Both the position numbers and the translations under genes were made by a program. The notes under the pieces are model-generated. The model was not told where the DNA came from. It was given only the letters and a program-made list of their open reading frames with translations, and did no database searches. A stretch of DNA of 47,525 nucleotides from Croceibacterium_A sp044506565 (GTDB taxonomy: Bacteria; Pseudomonadota; Alphaproteobacteria; Sphingomonadales; Sphingomonadaceae): NCBI GenBank assembly GCA_044506565.1, contig JBIQKN010000018.1, forward strand, positions 1 through 47,525, read 5' to 3'. Each line of letters opens with the position of its first letter. Position 1 is the first letter of the stretch. This document shows positions 23,201-31,789 of this stretch, one piece after another.

Positions 23201-24442
23201 TCAGGCGGGGGTCGTCTCGTCTGGCAGCGCCCGGTATCGGTCTTCGGTCTCGGTCATGTAGTTGCGCGTGATCGACGCGGCATAGCGGCTGCGCAGGTAC
23301 TGCAGCTGGTAGACGCACATCCCGCCGTCGGTGAACATCGTCATCGAGCCGGCGAGGTAGAACGCATAGAGCCGCCAGAAGCGCTCGTCGGCGAGACGCA
23401 CGACCTCGTCGTGATTGGCCTTGAACCGCTCGTACCAGGCGCGCAGCGTGTAGGCGTAGTGCAGCCGCAGCATCTCGCAGTCAGCCATGATCAGCCGCTC
23501 GCGCTCGCTCGCCGAGACGATCTCGCCGAGCGAGGGCAGGTAGCCGCCCGGGAAGATGTACTTCTGCATGAACGCGTCGGTCGTGCCCGGCTTGCCCATG
23601 CGGCCCATCGTGTGGATCAGCGCTGCGCCTTCGGGCGTCAGCAGGTCGTGCACCTTGCGGAAAAATACCGGGAAGAACGCCGTGCCGAGGTGCTCGAACA
23701 TGCCGATCGAGACGACCCGGTCGAACTGGCCTTCGACGTCGCGGTAGTCCATGAGTTCGAACCGGACGCGGTCCGACACGCCCGCGGCCGCCGCCCGCTC
23801 GCGGGCGACCTCCAGCTGCTCCTCCGACAGCGTCACGCCCAGCACCTCGACGTCGGCGACGCGATTCAGGTAGAGCGCCAGGCCGCCCCAGCCGCACCCG
23901 AGATCGAGAACCTTCTGCCCGGGCTCGAGCAGCAGCTTCGAGGCGATGTGCGCCTTCTTGTCGAGCTGCGCCTGCTCGATCGAATTGCCCGGATCGGTGA
24001 AATAGCCGCAGCTGTACTGCATGTCCGGGTCGAGGAACGTGCGGTAGATGGCGTTGCCGATGTCGTAGTGGTGGACGACGTTCCTCCTGGCGTCCGCCTT
24101 GCGATTGTAGGTGTTGATGAAATGCCGGATGCGGCCGGTGTACTTTTTGAACTTGCTGCGACCGGTGCGCTCCTCCCAGCGGCTGTTGCGCCGGATAAGC
24201 AGGATCAGGTCGATGATTTCACCCTCGACCAGTTGCAGCCTGTCGTCCATCCAGGTCTCGACCGTGCCCAGCGCCGGATCGCGAACGATCTGGAGTGCGG
24301 CGCGGTTGTCGGTCAGCCGAACCGTCACGGGGCGCAGCTCGGGATCGGGCGAGCCGTAACGGTGCGTCTTGCCGGAAGGGTCGATGATCGCCAGCTCGCC
24401 GCGCTTGAGAAGCGGGGACAGCATCTTGTCGAGGAGCCGCAT
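23201..24442 (-). CDS. Cyclopropane-fatty-acyl-phospholipid synthase family protein (copy 2)
   Basis: This is a 413-residue SAM-dependent enzyme of the same family as the gene at 2035-3315. Motif I is VLDLGCGWGG at about residues 178-187, preceded by QAQLDKKAHIASK and followed by VVSIGMFEHLG. YSCGYF and HHYDIGN before the SAM motif are standard for the family. It should modify unsaturated phospholipid chains at the membrane; a different lipid substrate or methyl rather than cyclopropane product is possible. The ATG at 24442 (MRLLDKMLSPLL) aligns with copy 1. It is divergent from the protease gene at 24572. Confidence 0.9.
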   Translation of the reverse strand: MRLLDKMLSPLLKRGELAIIDPSGKTHRYGSPDPELRPVTVRLTDNRAALQIVRDPALGTVETWMDDRLQLVEGEIIDLILLIRRNSRWEERTGRSKFKKYTGRIRHFINTYNRKADARRNVVHHYDIGNAIYRTFLDPDMQYSCGYFTDPGNSIEQAQLDKKAHIASKLLLEPGQKVLDLGCGWGGLALYLNRVADVEVLGVTLSEEQLEVARERAAAAGVSDRVRFELMDYRDVEGQFDRVVSIGMFEHLGTAFFPVFFRKVHDLLTPEGAALIHTMGRMGKPGTTDAFMQKYIFPGGYLPSLGEIVSASERERLIMADCEMLRLHYAYTLRAWYERFKANHDEVVRLADERFWRLYAFYLAGSMTMFTDGGMCVYQLQYLRSRYAASITRNYMTETEDRYRALPDETTPA

Positions 24443-24483
24443 CGGGCGAAGATATACGGAAGAAATCGAATCGCAACGGCGCG

Positions 24484-24530
24484 AATTGTCGGCGTCACTT
24501 GCCGCGCAAGCGCCGAGTTCATCGACAATT
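24484..24530. promoter_or_regulatory. Spaced inverted repeat in divergent intergenic region
   Basis: AATTGTCG (24484-24491) and CGACAATT (24523-24530) are perfect 8-base arms 31 bases apart, between the divergent starts at 24442 and 24572. The arms are AT-richer than the surroundings. They may be paired operator half-sites, but no promoter could be fixed. Confidence 0.35.
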
Positions 24531-24571
24531 AAGTGGGCCGATGCCAGCCGCGCCGAGGACGGGAAGGGAGA

Positions 24572-25450
24572 ATGATGCGGATCTGTTGGATGCTTGCCGG
24601 GGCGGCGCTTGTGCTGGCCGGACCGGGCGCGGCGCAGGACATTGCGCGGCTTACGGTTGCCGGGGACTGCGCCTCGGTGCCGATCCTGTCGCCGGCGATC
24701 CCGGTGGTCGAGGTGACGATCGGCGGCAAGGGCCCCTACCGGTTCGCGATCGATACCGGCGCGCAGGGGCACGGGCGGATCAGCACGGCGCTGGCCGAAG
24801 AACTCGGCCTGCCCAAGGTCGGCGAGGTAGGCGCACCCGCGCCGGGAGGCGCCCTCGCCACGCGCCCGGTGTTCGGCGCCGCGGAGGTCTCGGTCGGCGA
24901 CATCAGCTTCAAGAACATCGATCTCGTTGCAATGTCGGACGTGCGCGGTCCCCAGGCCGAATGGGACGGCATCCTCGGCAACGAGCTGCTCGAGTTCGTT
25001 CCGCTGACCCTCGACTACGGCAACGCCCGTGCGCGGTTCGGCGGGCCGGGGCTGTCGGAGGGTGTGCCGGTCAAGTTCGATCGCGGCATTCCGATCGTGC
25101 CGGTCGAGATCGCCGGGCAGCGCTTCGAGGTCCATTTCGACAGCGGCAATGGGGCAGGCGGCCTGTTCCTCGACGAGGACAAGGCGAAAGGCCTGCCGCT
25201 CGGAGGCGAGCCGGTCCAGCGCGGGATGACGCGCACGACGTTCGGCGACTTTTCGATCATGGAGGCGCCGCTGACGATCTCGGCGATGCTCGGCGGCACG
25301 CCGCTCTCGCTCAACGCGATCGGCTGGCCGAGTCCGCGGCCCGGGGGCAATCTCGGCTCGAAGGCGATGGCCGGGCTCAGCATCACCATCGACACGAAGT
25401 CGGACCTCGTCGTCGTCGAGCGCTCGGGAGCGCCGCCGCGCTGCCGCTGA
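24572..25450 (+). CDS. Retropepsin-like aspartic protease, exported
   Basis: This is a 292-residue protein with a signal peptide of about 21 residues (ending GAAQ). AIDTGAQGHG carries the DTG catalytic motif at Asp61, and ILGNELLEF is the flap-side block seen in bacterial retropepsin-like proteins. A second DSGNG segment (HFDSGNGAGG) suggests two half-domains in one chain, as in pepsin-like proteases, so the enzyme could work as a monomer. ATG 24572 or the adjacent ATG 24575 follows GGGAAGGGAG. The substrate is unknown. Confidence 0.82.
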   Translation: MMRICWMLAGAALVLAGPGAAQDIARLTVAGDCASVPILSPAIPVVEVTIGGKGPYRFAIDTGAQGHGRISTALAEELGLPKVGEVGAPAPGGALATRPVFGAAEVSVGDISFKNIDLVAMSDVRGPQAEWDGILGNELLEFVPLTLDYGNARARFGGPGLSEGVPVKFDRGIPIVPVEIAGQRFEVHFDSGNGAGGLFLDEDKAKGLPLGGEPVQRGMTRTTFGDFSIMEAPLTISAMLGGTPLSLNAIGWPSPRPGGNLGSKAMAGLSITIDTKSDLVVVERSGAPPRCR

Positions 25451-26443
25451 TCAGGCTCCGCCGGTCGTTCGCGGCGGGAATATCCGGCCGCGCGCATACG
25501 CGAACACGGCGAGGATCAGGACCATGATCAGGAAGAAGTCGACGAAGGTGGTATAGAACAGCCACACGTCGGTGCTGGCGAGGCGGGCGACGGCGTAGTT
25601 GAGCCCGGCCATGACCAGACCGAGCACGCCCATTCCCAGCGCGAGGCGGCCGGGATCGACATCGTTGTACGGCAGGTAGCGCGTCAGCGCCTTGCCGAGC
25701 CGGTTGCCGCCCAGCAGGCCGTCGCCGAGGAACAGCACCGCGCTGATCGTGCCGACGATCGTCCCGCGCATCTTCACCGCCATGTCGTCCTGGAAGGCGA
25801 TCGCCAATCCGGCGGATATCAGCAGCAGCACGACGCCGAACAGTGCGAGGCCGCCGGTCAGGTCGACCTTGACGAAACGCTGGGCCACGACGAGCGCGAT
25901 GCCCGCGCCCGCGCCGACAAGCGCAGCGGTGCTGAGATCGGTCAGCTTGGCGACGACGAAGAACAGCAGGCCAAGCGCCAAGTCGACGACGATCGGCACC
26001 TTGTTGCGCGCCAGCTGGCCCGGATCGTAGCCTTTGGCCCTGAGCTCGTCGCTGCCTCCCGCCATGCTCTTGCGCATCGCCTCGCCCAGCGTCGTCGCCT
26101 CGATGGCCGAGACGGTCTCGCGGTACTTGTCCGGATAGGCGATGGTCCGTCCGGGGTGGCTTTCGTGGATCAGCTCGCCGTCGAGCCGGGCGGCAATGCC
26201 GATCGACCAGCTGCTGACGTAGCCCGCCTCGACTTCGAGCTGCGAGCCGTCGGGAAGACTGGCGGCAAGCCGATGATTGCGGACGGCCTCGGGCCCGAAG
26301 GCCGGGGTGCGGTCCCAGGCGAACGGCACGCCGTCGATCGCCAGCTCGGAGACGAGTTCGTCGGAGCGGGCGCGCGTGACGACGGTGACGCTGTGCCGGC
26401 CGGCGGTGAACCGGCGCCGGTACGTCCACCAGGTGAAACTCAC
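25451..26443 (-). CDS. Membrane protein of septation protein A / YciB type with extra N-terminal domain
   Basis: This is a 330-residue protein. Residues 1-150 are soluble, starting MSFTWWTYRRRFTAGRHSVTV and including the segment FAWDRTPAFGPEAV. The rest holds about six membrane helices (for example LALGLLFFVVAKLTDL, TGGLALFGVVLLLISAGLAIAF, FVDFFLIMVLILAVF) resembling intracellular septation protein A. The soluble N-terminal part is longer than in standard YciB. GTG 26443 overlaps the rlmN stop by four bases (GTGA), indicating translational coupling. The function is inferred from topology and likeness only. Confidence 0.72.
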   Translation of the reverse strand: MSFTWWTYRRRFTAGRHSVTVVTRARSDELVSELAIDGVPFAWDRTPAFGPEAVRNHRLAASLPDGSQLEVEAGYVSSWSIGIAARLDGELIHESHPGRTIAYPDKYRETVSAIEATTLGEAMRKSMAGGSDELRAKGYDPGQLARNKVPIVVDLALGLLFFVVAKLTDLSTAALVGAGAGIALVVAQRFVKVDLTGGLALFGVVLLLISAGLAIAFQDDMAVKMRGTIVGTISAVLFLGDGLLGGNRLGKALTRYLPYNDVDPGRLALGMGVLGLVMAGLNYAVARLASTDVWLFYTTFVDFFLIMVLILAVFAYARGRIFPPRTTGGA

Positions 26444-27684
26444 CCGAGCGCGGCCTGCTTTTCGGCCGCGAGCCGGTCGAGCTCGGCGCGGCTCTTTTTC
26501 TCGGCGGCAGTCTTGAGCTGGCCGCAGGCCGCGTCGATGTCGCGCCCACGCGGGGTTCGCACCGGGGCGGAAATGCCCGCTTCGAACACGATCTCGGAGA
26601 AGCGCCGGATCCGCTCGGGCGTCGAGCACTCGTAGGGTGCACCGGGCCACGGGTTGAACGGGATCAGGTTGACCTTGGCCGGCAGCCTGTACTGCTTGAT
26701 CAGCCGGACCAGCTCGCGCGCGTCCTCGTCGCTGTCGTTCTTGTCCCTGAGCATCACGTATTCGAACGTAATGCGCCGCGCGTTCGAGGCGCCGGGATAG
26801 GCGGCGCAGGCCGCGAGCAGTTCCTCGATGCCATACTTGCGGTTGAGCGGGACGATCTCGTCGCGCACTTCCTTGCTCACCGCGTGAAGCGAGACCGCGA
26901 GGTTGGTGCCGATCTCCTCGCCGCAGCGCGCCATCATCGGCACCACACCGCTGGTCGAGAGCGTAATGCGCCGCTTCGACAGCGCGAGGCCGTCGCCGTC
27001 CATGACGATCTTCAGCGCCTCGCGCACGTTCTCGAAATTGTACAGCGGCTCGCCCATGCCCATCATGACGATGTTGGTCAGCAGGCGGCCGTCGGCGGTG
27101 TACTCGGCGGCGCTCTCCTCGTCGGGCATGTCCATCCGGCCCTTGGGCCATTCGCCGAGCGCGTCGCGCGCGAGCATGACCTGGCCGACGATCTCGCCCG
27201 GCGTCAGGTTGCGCACCAAGCGCATCGTGCCGGTGTGGCAGAAGCGACAGTTGAGCGTGCAGCCGACCTGGCTGGAGACGCACAGCGTGCCACGGTCGGC
27301 ATCGGGAATGAACACCATCTCGAAGTCGTGGCCATCGGCGGTGCGCAGCAGCCACTTGCGCGTGCCGTCGCTGGAGTGCTGCGCCTCGACCACTTCGGGG
27401 CGGCCGATCACGAACCGCTCGGCGAGCCACGGGCGCATGGTCTTGGCGATGTCGGTCATCGCGTCGAACTCCGTCACCCCGCGGTGGTAGAGCCAGTGGA
27501 ACACCTGCTTGGCGCGCAGCTTGGCCTGGCGCGCGTCGATCCCGGCTTCCTCGAACAGCTCGGCGATCCGCTGGCGTGGCAGGCCGATCAGGTCGACGCG
27601 GCCGTCGGCGCGCGGCGTGATGTCGCGCGCGACGGGGACCGGATCGACGTGTCCGGGAATCGGCATCAGGGCAGTGTCGGCCAT
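26440..27684 (-). CDS. rlmN: Dual-specificity 23S rRNA/tRNA adenine C2 methyltransferase RlmN
   Basis: This is a 414-residue radical-SAM enzyme. The cluster-binding Cys are C142, C146 and C149 in GCTLNCRFCHTG. The C-terminal RGRDIDAACGQL carries the methyl-accepting Cys of RlmN. It methylates A2503 of 23S rRNA and A37 of some tRNAs at carbon 2. All conserved blocks (MGMGEPLYN, SLHAV, LIPFNPWPG) are present, and the length is normal. It is upstream of and overlaps the septation-like gene by four bases. Confidence 0.96.
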   Translation of the reverse strand: MADTALMPIPGHVDPVPVARDITPRADGRVDLIGLPRQRIAELFEEAGIDARQAKLRAKQVFHWLYHRGVTEFDAMTDIAKTMRPWLAERFVIGRPEVVEAQHSSDGTRKWLLRTADGHDFEMVFIPDADRGTLCVSSQVGCTLNCRFCHTGTMRLVRNLTPGEIVGQVMLARDALGEWPKGRMDMPDEESAAEYTADGRLLTNIVMMGMGEPLYNFENVREALKIVMDGDGLALSKRRITLSTSGVVPMMARCGEEIGTNLAVSLHAVSKEVRDEIVPLNRKYGIEELLAACAAYPGASNARRITFEYVMLRDKNDSDEDARELVRLIKQYRLPAKVNLIPFNPWPGAPYECSTPERIRRFSEIVFEAGISAPVRTPRGRDIDAACGQLKTAAEKKSRAELDRLAAEKQAALG

Positions 27685-27918
27685 CGGTGGCGCATATAGG
27701 GCGGGCTGTGCCGAAGGGCAAAGATCGCCGACGAGCTGGGCACGAATGTCGGCGGAGTGTTGCCAGACGCCGCCGCGGGTGTCCCCGGGGACGGAGGCGC
27801 CATCGTTTCGTCGTCCGCGCAGGTCGCCTCGTCCGGCGGCCTGTTGCTAAAAAACATCAATAATTTCGTTGTCTTAGGTTCATGAAACCGGAGCGGGTGG
27901 CGGCTCATTTTCACGGTC

Positions 27919-27935
27919 CGCGGCGTATCGCCGCG
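27919..27935 (+). promoter_or_regulatory. Short hairpin upstream of outer-membrane protein gene
   Basis: CGCGGCG-TAT-CGCCGCG is a perfect seven-base stem with a three-base loop, 24 bases before the ATG at 27960. The 275-base region 27685-27959 holds no supported gene; it includes an AT-rich part (27845-27890) that may contain the promoter. The hairpin would lie in the leader of the outer-membrane protein message. Confidence 0.45.
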
Positions 27936-27959
27936 TATTGACGTGAAATGGAGCTTACA

Positions 27960-28628
27960 ATGACAAAGGGTATCGCACTCCTGCTCGCCGCCGGCTCGGC
28001 CGTGGCTTTGGCCGTTCCGGCCCAGGCGCAGGACGATCGCGCGTTCCAGGGCCCGTGGGTCGCCGGGGTCGGCGGCTACGACCAGAACAAGGCCGGAAGC
28101 ACGGTCGACGACGACGTCAACGAGGACAACGACGAGTCCGCCGAGGGCGTCGTCTGGGGCGGCGCGGCCGGGTACGACGTCGATCTCGGTGCGATGGTGA
28201 TCGGCGCCGAGGCCGAACTGACCGAATCGACAGCCGATGCGCGCTCGCGCGACGGGGATCCCGAGAACTTCGGGCTCGGCCGTGTCGAGGCCGGACGCGA
28301 CATCTATGTCGGCGCCCGGGCCGGGTTCAAGGCGACGCCGAACACGCTGGTCTACGCCAAGGGCGGCTACACCAACGCCCGGTACAACTTCATCGGCACC
28401 GACGGTGAGGTCGAGGACCGGCAGAACATCGACACCGACGGCTGGCGTGCCGGCGCCGGCGTCGAGCAGAAGATCGGCTCGAACGCCTTCGCGAAGCTCG
28501 AGTACCGCTATTCGAATTACTCGAAGGCCGAAGTCGACTTCGAGCCCGAGGGGCTTCCCGACACCGACCCGGTCGATGTCGACCTCGACCGGCACCAGGT
28601 CATGGCCGGCGTCGGCTGGCGGTTCTGA
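27960..28628 (+). CDS. Outer-membrane beta-barrel (porin/Omp25-like) protein
   Basis: This is a 222-residue protein with a clear signal peptide (ending AQAQ at about residue 23). The mature part alternates strands (GPWVAGVGGYD, VVWGGAAGYDVDLGAMVIGAE, IYVGARAGFKATPNTLVYAKGGYT, FAKLEYRYSNY) and ends GVGWRF with the terminal Phe that targets outer-membrane barrels. It is typical of small eight-stranded OmpA-like/Omp25 porin-family proteins. An acidic loop (DDDVNEDNDE) would be surface-exposed. GGAG six bases upstream of ATG 27960 fixes the start. Two strong hairpins follow the gene. Confidence 0.88.
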   Translation: MTKGIALLLAAGSAVALAVPAQAQDDRAFQGPWVAGVGGYDQNKAGSTVDDDVNEDNDESAEGVVWGGAAGYDVDLGAMVIGAEAELTESTADARSRDGDPENFGLGRVEAGRDIYVGARAGFKATPNTLVYAKGGYTNARYNFIGTDGEVEDRQNIDTDGWRAGAGVEQKIGSNAFAKLEYRYSNYSKAEVDFEPEGLPDTDPVDVDLDRHQVMAGVGWRF

Positions 28629-28635
28629 CGAAATT

Positions 28636-28710
28636 CCCTCCCCTTCGGGGGAGGGCACGGGCTTGAAGGCCCTCCGTTTCTCCCGACCCTCTCCCCTGAC
28701 GGGGAGAGGG
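28636..28710 (+). terminator. Two strong hairpins after the outer-membrane protein gene
   Basis: The first is CCCTCCCC-TTCG-GGGGAGGG (28636-28655), an eight-base stem capped by a stable TTCG tetraloop. The second is CCCTCTCCCC-TGAC-GGGGAGAGGG (28687-28710), a ten-base stem followed by CATTTCTTT. Both can act as terminators, and in reverse for the convergent gene ending at 28725. Confidence 0.7.
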
Positions 28711-28724
28711 CATTTCTTTGCGCC

Positions 28725-29222
28725 TTACCTCGTCCTCGCGCACCCTACGGTCGCCGCGTCCATCGCCGTTGCCGCGCCTTCCAGGCTGTAGCGGTCGGTA
28801 AAGCGCCGGCCGGCGCGGTCGGTGGCGGAGATGCTCATCGTCTGGGCCGAGCGCATCGCCGCGACGATCGCGGCGTCCATCCGCGCGTCCGCCGCCCAGG
28901 CATCGGCGCCGCCTCCGGTCAGGTCGAAGCGCTGGCCGCCGATCGACAGCGAAACGCGCGGCGAAACCGGCAGGCTGCGCGACAGGCGCAGGTGCAACTG
29001 CCCGCGGACTCCGCGCGCGGGCCAGGTCCCGACGCTGGCGAAGGGCTCTCGCTCCCGCGGCCGTGCGCGCGGGCCTTCGGGTTCGGCCGCGGCAATCGCA
29101 TAGCAGCGCGGCACTTCCGGGTCACGGAAGGCACCCCATTGCCCGAACACACCGAGGCTGTCCCGCGCGGCGAGCGGGGTGGCTAGGAGCAGGAGCGCTA
29201 GAGGGGCGGCCAGTCGCTTCAT
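28725..29222 (-). CDS. Exported protein, possibly IalB-like
   Basis: This is a 165-residue secreted protein with a signal peptide of about 19 residues (ending AA/RD). The N-terminal GVFGQWGAFRDPEVPRCYAIA, the central RVSLSIGGQRFDL and the C-terminal SATDRAGRRFTDRYSLEGAATAM resemble the invasion-associated locus B pattern in alphaproteobacteria, but the match is loose. The mature protein has two Cys (PRCYAI and the C-terminal GCARTR), able to form a disulfide. ATG 29222 begins the signal peptide. It is divergent from yqiJ. Confidence 0.65.
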   Translation of the reverse strand: MKRLAAPLALLLLATPLAARDSLGVFGQWGAFRDPEVPRCYAIAAAEPEGPRARPREREPFASVGTWPARGVRGQLHLRLSRSLPVSPRVSLSIGGQRFDLTGGGADAWAADARMDAAIVAAMRSAQTMSISATDRAGRRFTDRYSLEGAATAMDAATVGCARTR

Positions 29223-29330
29223 CGGCGTTCTCGCCTTCCTAAGGGCGCGAAGCCGCCCGTGCGAGTCCGGTTTTGCTGGATTCACCCGCCGTAAGCGGCA
29301 TGATGTGCGGGTACACAGATTCGGGGGGAG

Positions 29331-29352
29331 GATCCGGCGAGGTCACCGGATC
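29331..29352 (+). promoter_or_regulatory. Hairpin directly before yqiJ
   Basis: GATCCGG (29331-29337) and CCGGATC (29346-29352) form a seven-base stem whose eight-base loop contains GAGG. It ends eight bases before the yqiJ ATG, which otherwise lacks a good ribosome site, so the structure could influence translation. Confidence 0.4.
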
Positions 29353-29360
29353 GGAATGCG

Positions 29361-29981
29361 ATGAGCCTGCTGGCCGACCACAACATGCCCTTTGCCGCGG
29401 CGCTGGTGCTGATGGTGCTGCTGGGGGTGGTGCAAGTCATCGGGATAGGCGACCTGTTCGGCGAAGCCGGCCTCGATGCCGATGCCGACGCGGACGGGGG
29501 GGCGGCGGACGGCATGGTCTCGTTCCTCGGCCTGGGCCGGGTTCCGCTGATGATCTGGCTGGTCAGCTTCCTGTTGCTGTTCGCCGCTCTCGGCGTGAGC
29601 ATCCAGGCTTTCGCCGAGAGCTTGCTCGGGGCACCGCTCGACCGCTGGCTGGCGGGGGTCCTCGCGGGGATCGCGGCCGTACCGGTGAACGCGCTGGTCG
29701 TGCGCCCGATCGGGGCGATCCTGCCGGGCGACGAGACCACCGCGGTCGGGCTCGACAGTCTCGTCGGGCGCCGCGCGACGATCGTCACCGGGCGGGCGGC
29801 GGCAGGCTACCCGGCTCGGGCGCGGGCGCACGACCGCCACGGCCAGCCGCACTACGTGATGGTCGAGCCGCACGAGGCCGGATCGGAAATCCACGAGGGC
29901 GACGAGGTCCTGCTCGTCCGCCGCGAGAACGAGACATTCTACGGCGTGCCGCTACAGGAGCGGAAGCTGGCGCCGATGTGA
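29361..29981 (+). CDS. yqiJ: YqiJ-family inner-membrane protein
   Basis: This is a 206-residue membrane protein. Helices lie at about residues 9-31, 62-86 and 95-118. A soluble C-terminal OB-fold-like part (LVGRRATIVTGRA, GQPHYVMVEPHEAG, EGDEVLLVRREN) faces one side. An acidic loop (DADADADGG) sits after the first helix. YqiJ proteins work with the flotillin YqiK, encoded seven bases downstream, and are linked to membrane microdomains and envelope homeostasis. Confidence 0.85.
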   Translation: MSLLADHNMPFAAALVLMVLLGVVQVIGIGDLFGEAGLDADADADGGAADGMVSFLGLGRVPLMIWLVSFLLLFAALGVSIQAFAESLLGAPLDRWLAGVLAGIAAVPVNALVVRPIGAILPGDETTAVGLDSLVGRRATIVTGRAAAGYPARARAHDRHGQPHYVMVEPHEAGSEIHEGDEVLLVRRENETFYGVPLQERKLAPM

Positions 29982-29988
29982 CGAGGGG

Positions 29989-31749
29989 ATGCAGACGGTG
30001 TTCGAAAACATGATGGATATCGCGATCTGGGCCGGCACCATACTGGTCGCCGCGCTGATCTTGTTCATCTTGCTGGCCAAGCTCTACCGGCGTGCGAGCA
30101 AGGAAGTGGCGTTCGTGCGCACCGGCGTCGGCGGCGAGAAGGTGGTGATGAACGGCGGCGCGCTGGTGCTGCCGGTGTTCCACGAGACGATGCCGGTCAA
30201 CATGAACACCGTGCGCCTCGCGGTCGAACGCAAGAACATGGACGCGCTGATCACGCTCGACCGGCTGCGGATCGACGTGAAGGCCGAGTTCTATGTCCGC
30301 GTGCGGCCCGACGCGGGAGCGATCGCGATGGCCGCGCAGACGCTCGGCCTGAGGACCATGCAGCCGGAGGCGCTCAAGGACCTGGTCGAAGGCAAGTTCG
30401 TCGACGCGCTGCGCTCGGTCGCCGCGGGCATGAGCATGAACGAACTGCACGAGAAGCGTGCCGACTTCGTGCAGAAAGTGCAGCAGGTCTCGTCGAGCGA
30501 CCTCGCGATGAACGGACTCGAGCTCGAATCGGTCTCGCTGACCGGGCTGGACCAGACGAGCATCGAGCACTTCAATGCCAACAACGCGTTCGACGCCGAG
30601 GGCCTGACCAAGCTCACCGAGCAGATTCAGCAGCGCAAGAAGCTGCGCAACGACATCGAGCAGGAAACCCGCGTCCAGATCGAGACCAAGAACCTCGAGG
30701 CCGACAAGAAGAGCCTCGAGATCTCGCGAGAGAACGAGTTCGCCCGGCTCGAGCAGGAACGCGAGGTCGAGATGCGCCGGGCGGCGCAGGCGGCCGAGGT
30801 CGCGCGCGAGCAGGCGGTCCGCAACCAGGAGGCCGAGGCCGCACGGATCCAGGCCAAGCGCGAGATCGACGCCCGCCAGATCGAGGCCGACCGCACGGTC
30901 GAGGAGGCCCGCATCGCGCAGATGCAGGCGATCGAAATCGCCCGCCAGGAGCAGCAGATCGCGGTGCAGAACAAGAGCCGCGAGGAGAGCCAGGCCAAGG
31001 CCGAGGCCGACGCGGCGCGGGCTAAGGCGGTCGCCGCGGAAGAGCAGGTCGCCACCAGCCGTGAGACCGAGATCGCCGAGCGCGACAAGCGGATCGAGCT
31101 AATCGAGGCGGCCAAGGCGGCCGAGCGCGAGGCGATCCGGGTCAAGGTCCAGGCCGAGGCCGAGAAGGATGCGGCGACCAACCGCGCCGCCGCGATCCGT
31201 CTGGCGGCCGAAGGCGAGGCCGATGCGGTCAAGCTACGCGCCGAAGCGGACCGGGTGCGGTTCGAGGTCGAGGCGGCCGGCCAGCGCGCAGTCAACGAGG
31301 CGGCCAACCTGCTGTCGAGCGACCAGATCTCGCTGCAGACCAAGCTCGCACTGCTCAAGGTCCTGCCCGATCTCGTGCGCGAGAGCGCCAAGCCATTGGA
31401 GGCGATCGATTCGATCAAGATCGTGCAGGTCGACGGGCTCACGCAGAAGCCGGGCGGAGGAGGCAACGGCTCGGGCGGATACGGCGGTGGAACCGGCAAC
31501 CTCGCGCAGGACGCGGTCGCTGCGGCGCTCGCCTACCGCGCGCAGGCGCCGGTGCTCGACGGGCTGATGAAGGAACTCGGGCTCGACGGCTCCTCGCTCG
31601 AGGGACTCGTCGCCCCGCCGGCGGCCGTCGCACCGGCGCCGGAACCCGAACCGGATCCCGAGCCGGCACCCAGGCGCAAGAGGCTCGCCCGCGCCGAGAA
31701 CGACCCGGGCGAACGGTCTGAGCCGACCGAACCCGAAGCGGCGGAATAG
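29989..31749 (+). CDS. yqiK: Flotillin-family protein YqiK
   Basis: This is a 586-residue membrane-anchored flotillin. Residues about 10-32 form one membrane helix. Next comes the SPFH/PHB domain (LYRRASKEVAFVRTGVGG, FHETMPVNMNTVRL, NNAFDAEGLTKLT) to about residue 210. Residues 210-450 are a very long Glu/Ala/Arg-rich coiled coil. The C-terminal part has a glycine-rich linker and a conserved LAQDAVAAALAYRAQAP segment, then a Pro/Glu-rich tail. It organises membrane domains. ATG 29989 lies right against GAGGGG; ATG 30010 is possible instead. Confidence 0.93.
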   Translation: MQTVFENMMDIAIWAGTILVAALILFILLAKLYRRASKEVAFVRTGVGGEKVVMNGGALVLPVFHETMPVNMNTVRLAVERKNMDALITLDRLRIDVKAEFYVRVRPDAGAIAMAAQTLGLRTMQPEALKDLVEGKFVDALRSVAAGMSMNELHEKRADFVQKVQQVSSSDLAMNGLELESVSLTGLDQTSIEHFNANNAFDAEGLTKLTEQIQQRKKLRNDIEQETRVQIETKNLEADKKSLEISRENEFARLEQEREVEMRRAAQAAEVAREQAVRNQEAEAARIQAKREIDARQIEADRTVEEARIAQMQAIEIARQEQQIAVQNKSREESQAKAEADAARAKAVAAEEQVATSRETEIAERDKRIELIEAAKAAEREAIRVKVQAEAEKDAATNRAAAIRLAAEGEADAVKLRAEADRVRFEVEAAGQRAVNEAANLLSSDQISLQTKLALLKVLPDLVRESAKPLEAIDSIKIVQVDGLTQKPGGGGNGSGGYGGGTGNLAQDAVAAALAYRAQAPVLDGLMKELGLDGSSLEGLVAPPAAVAPAPEPEPDPEPAPRRKRLARAENDPGERSEPTEPEAAE

Positions 31750-31789
31750 ACCGCCACGCAACTTTCCCGTTCAAGGGGGGAAGGGCGCT

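Noticed and set aside
27690..27885. Short plus-strand frame ending LLLKNINNFVVLGS before the outer-membrane protein gene
   Set aside because: It has no ATG, GTG or convincing TTG start with a ribosome site and no recognised family; treated as leader DNA.
27666..28658. Minus-strand open frame opposite the outer-membrane protein
   Set aside because: The plus-strand protein has a signal peptide, ribosome site and terminal Phe; the antisense frame has no domain.
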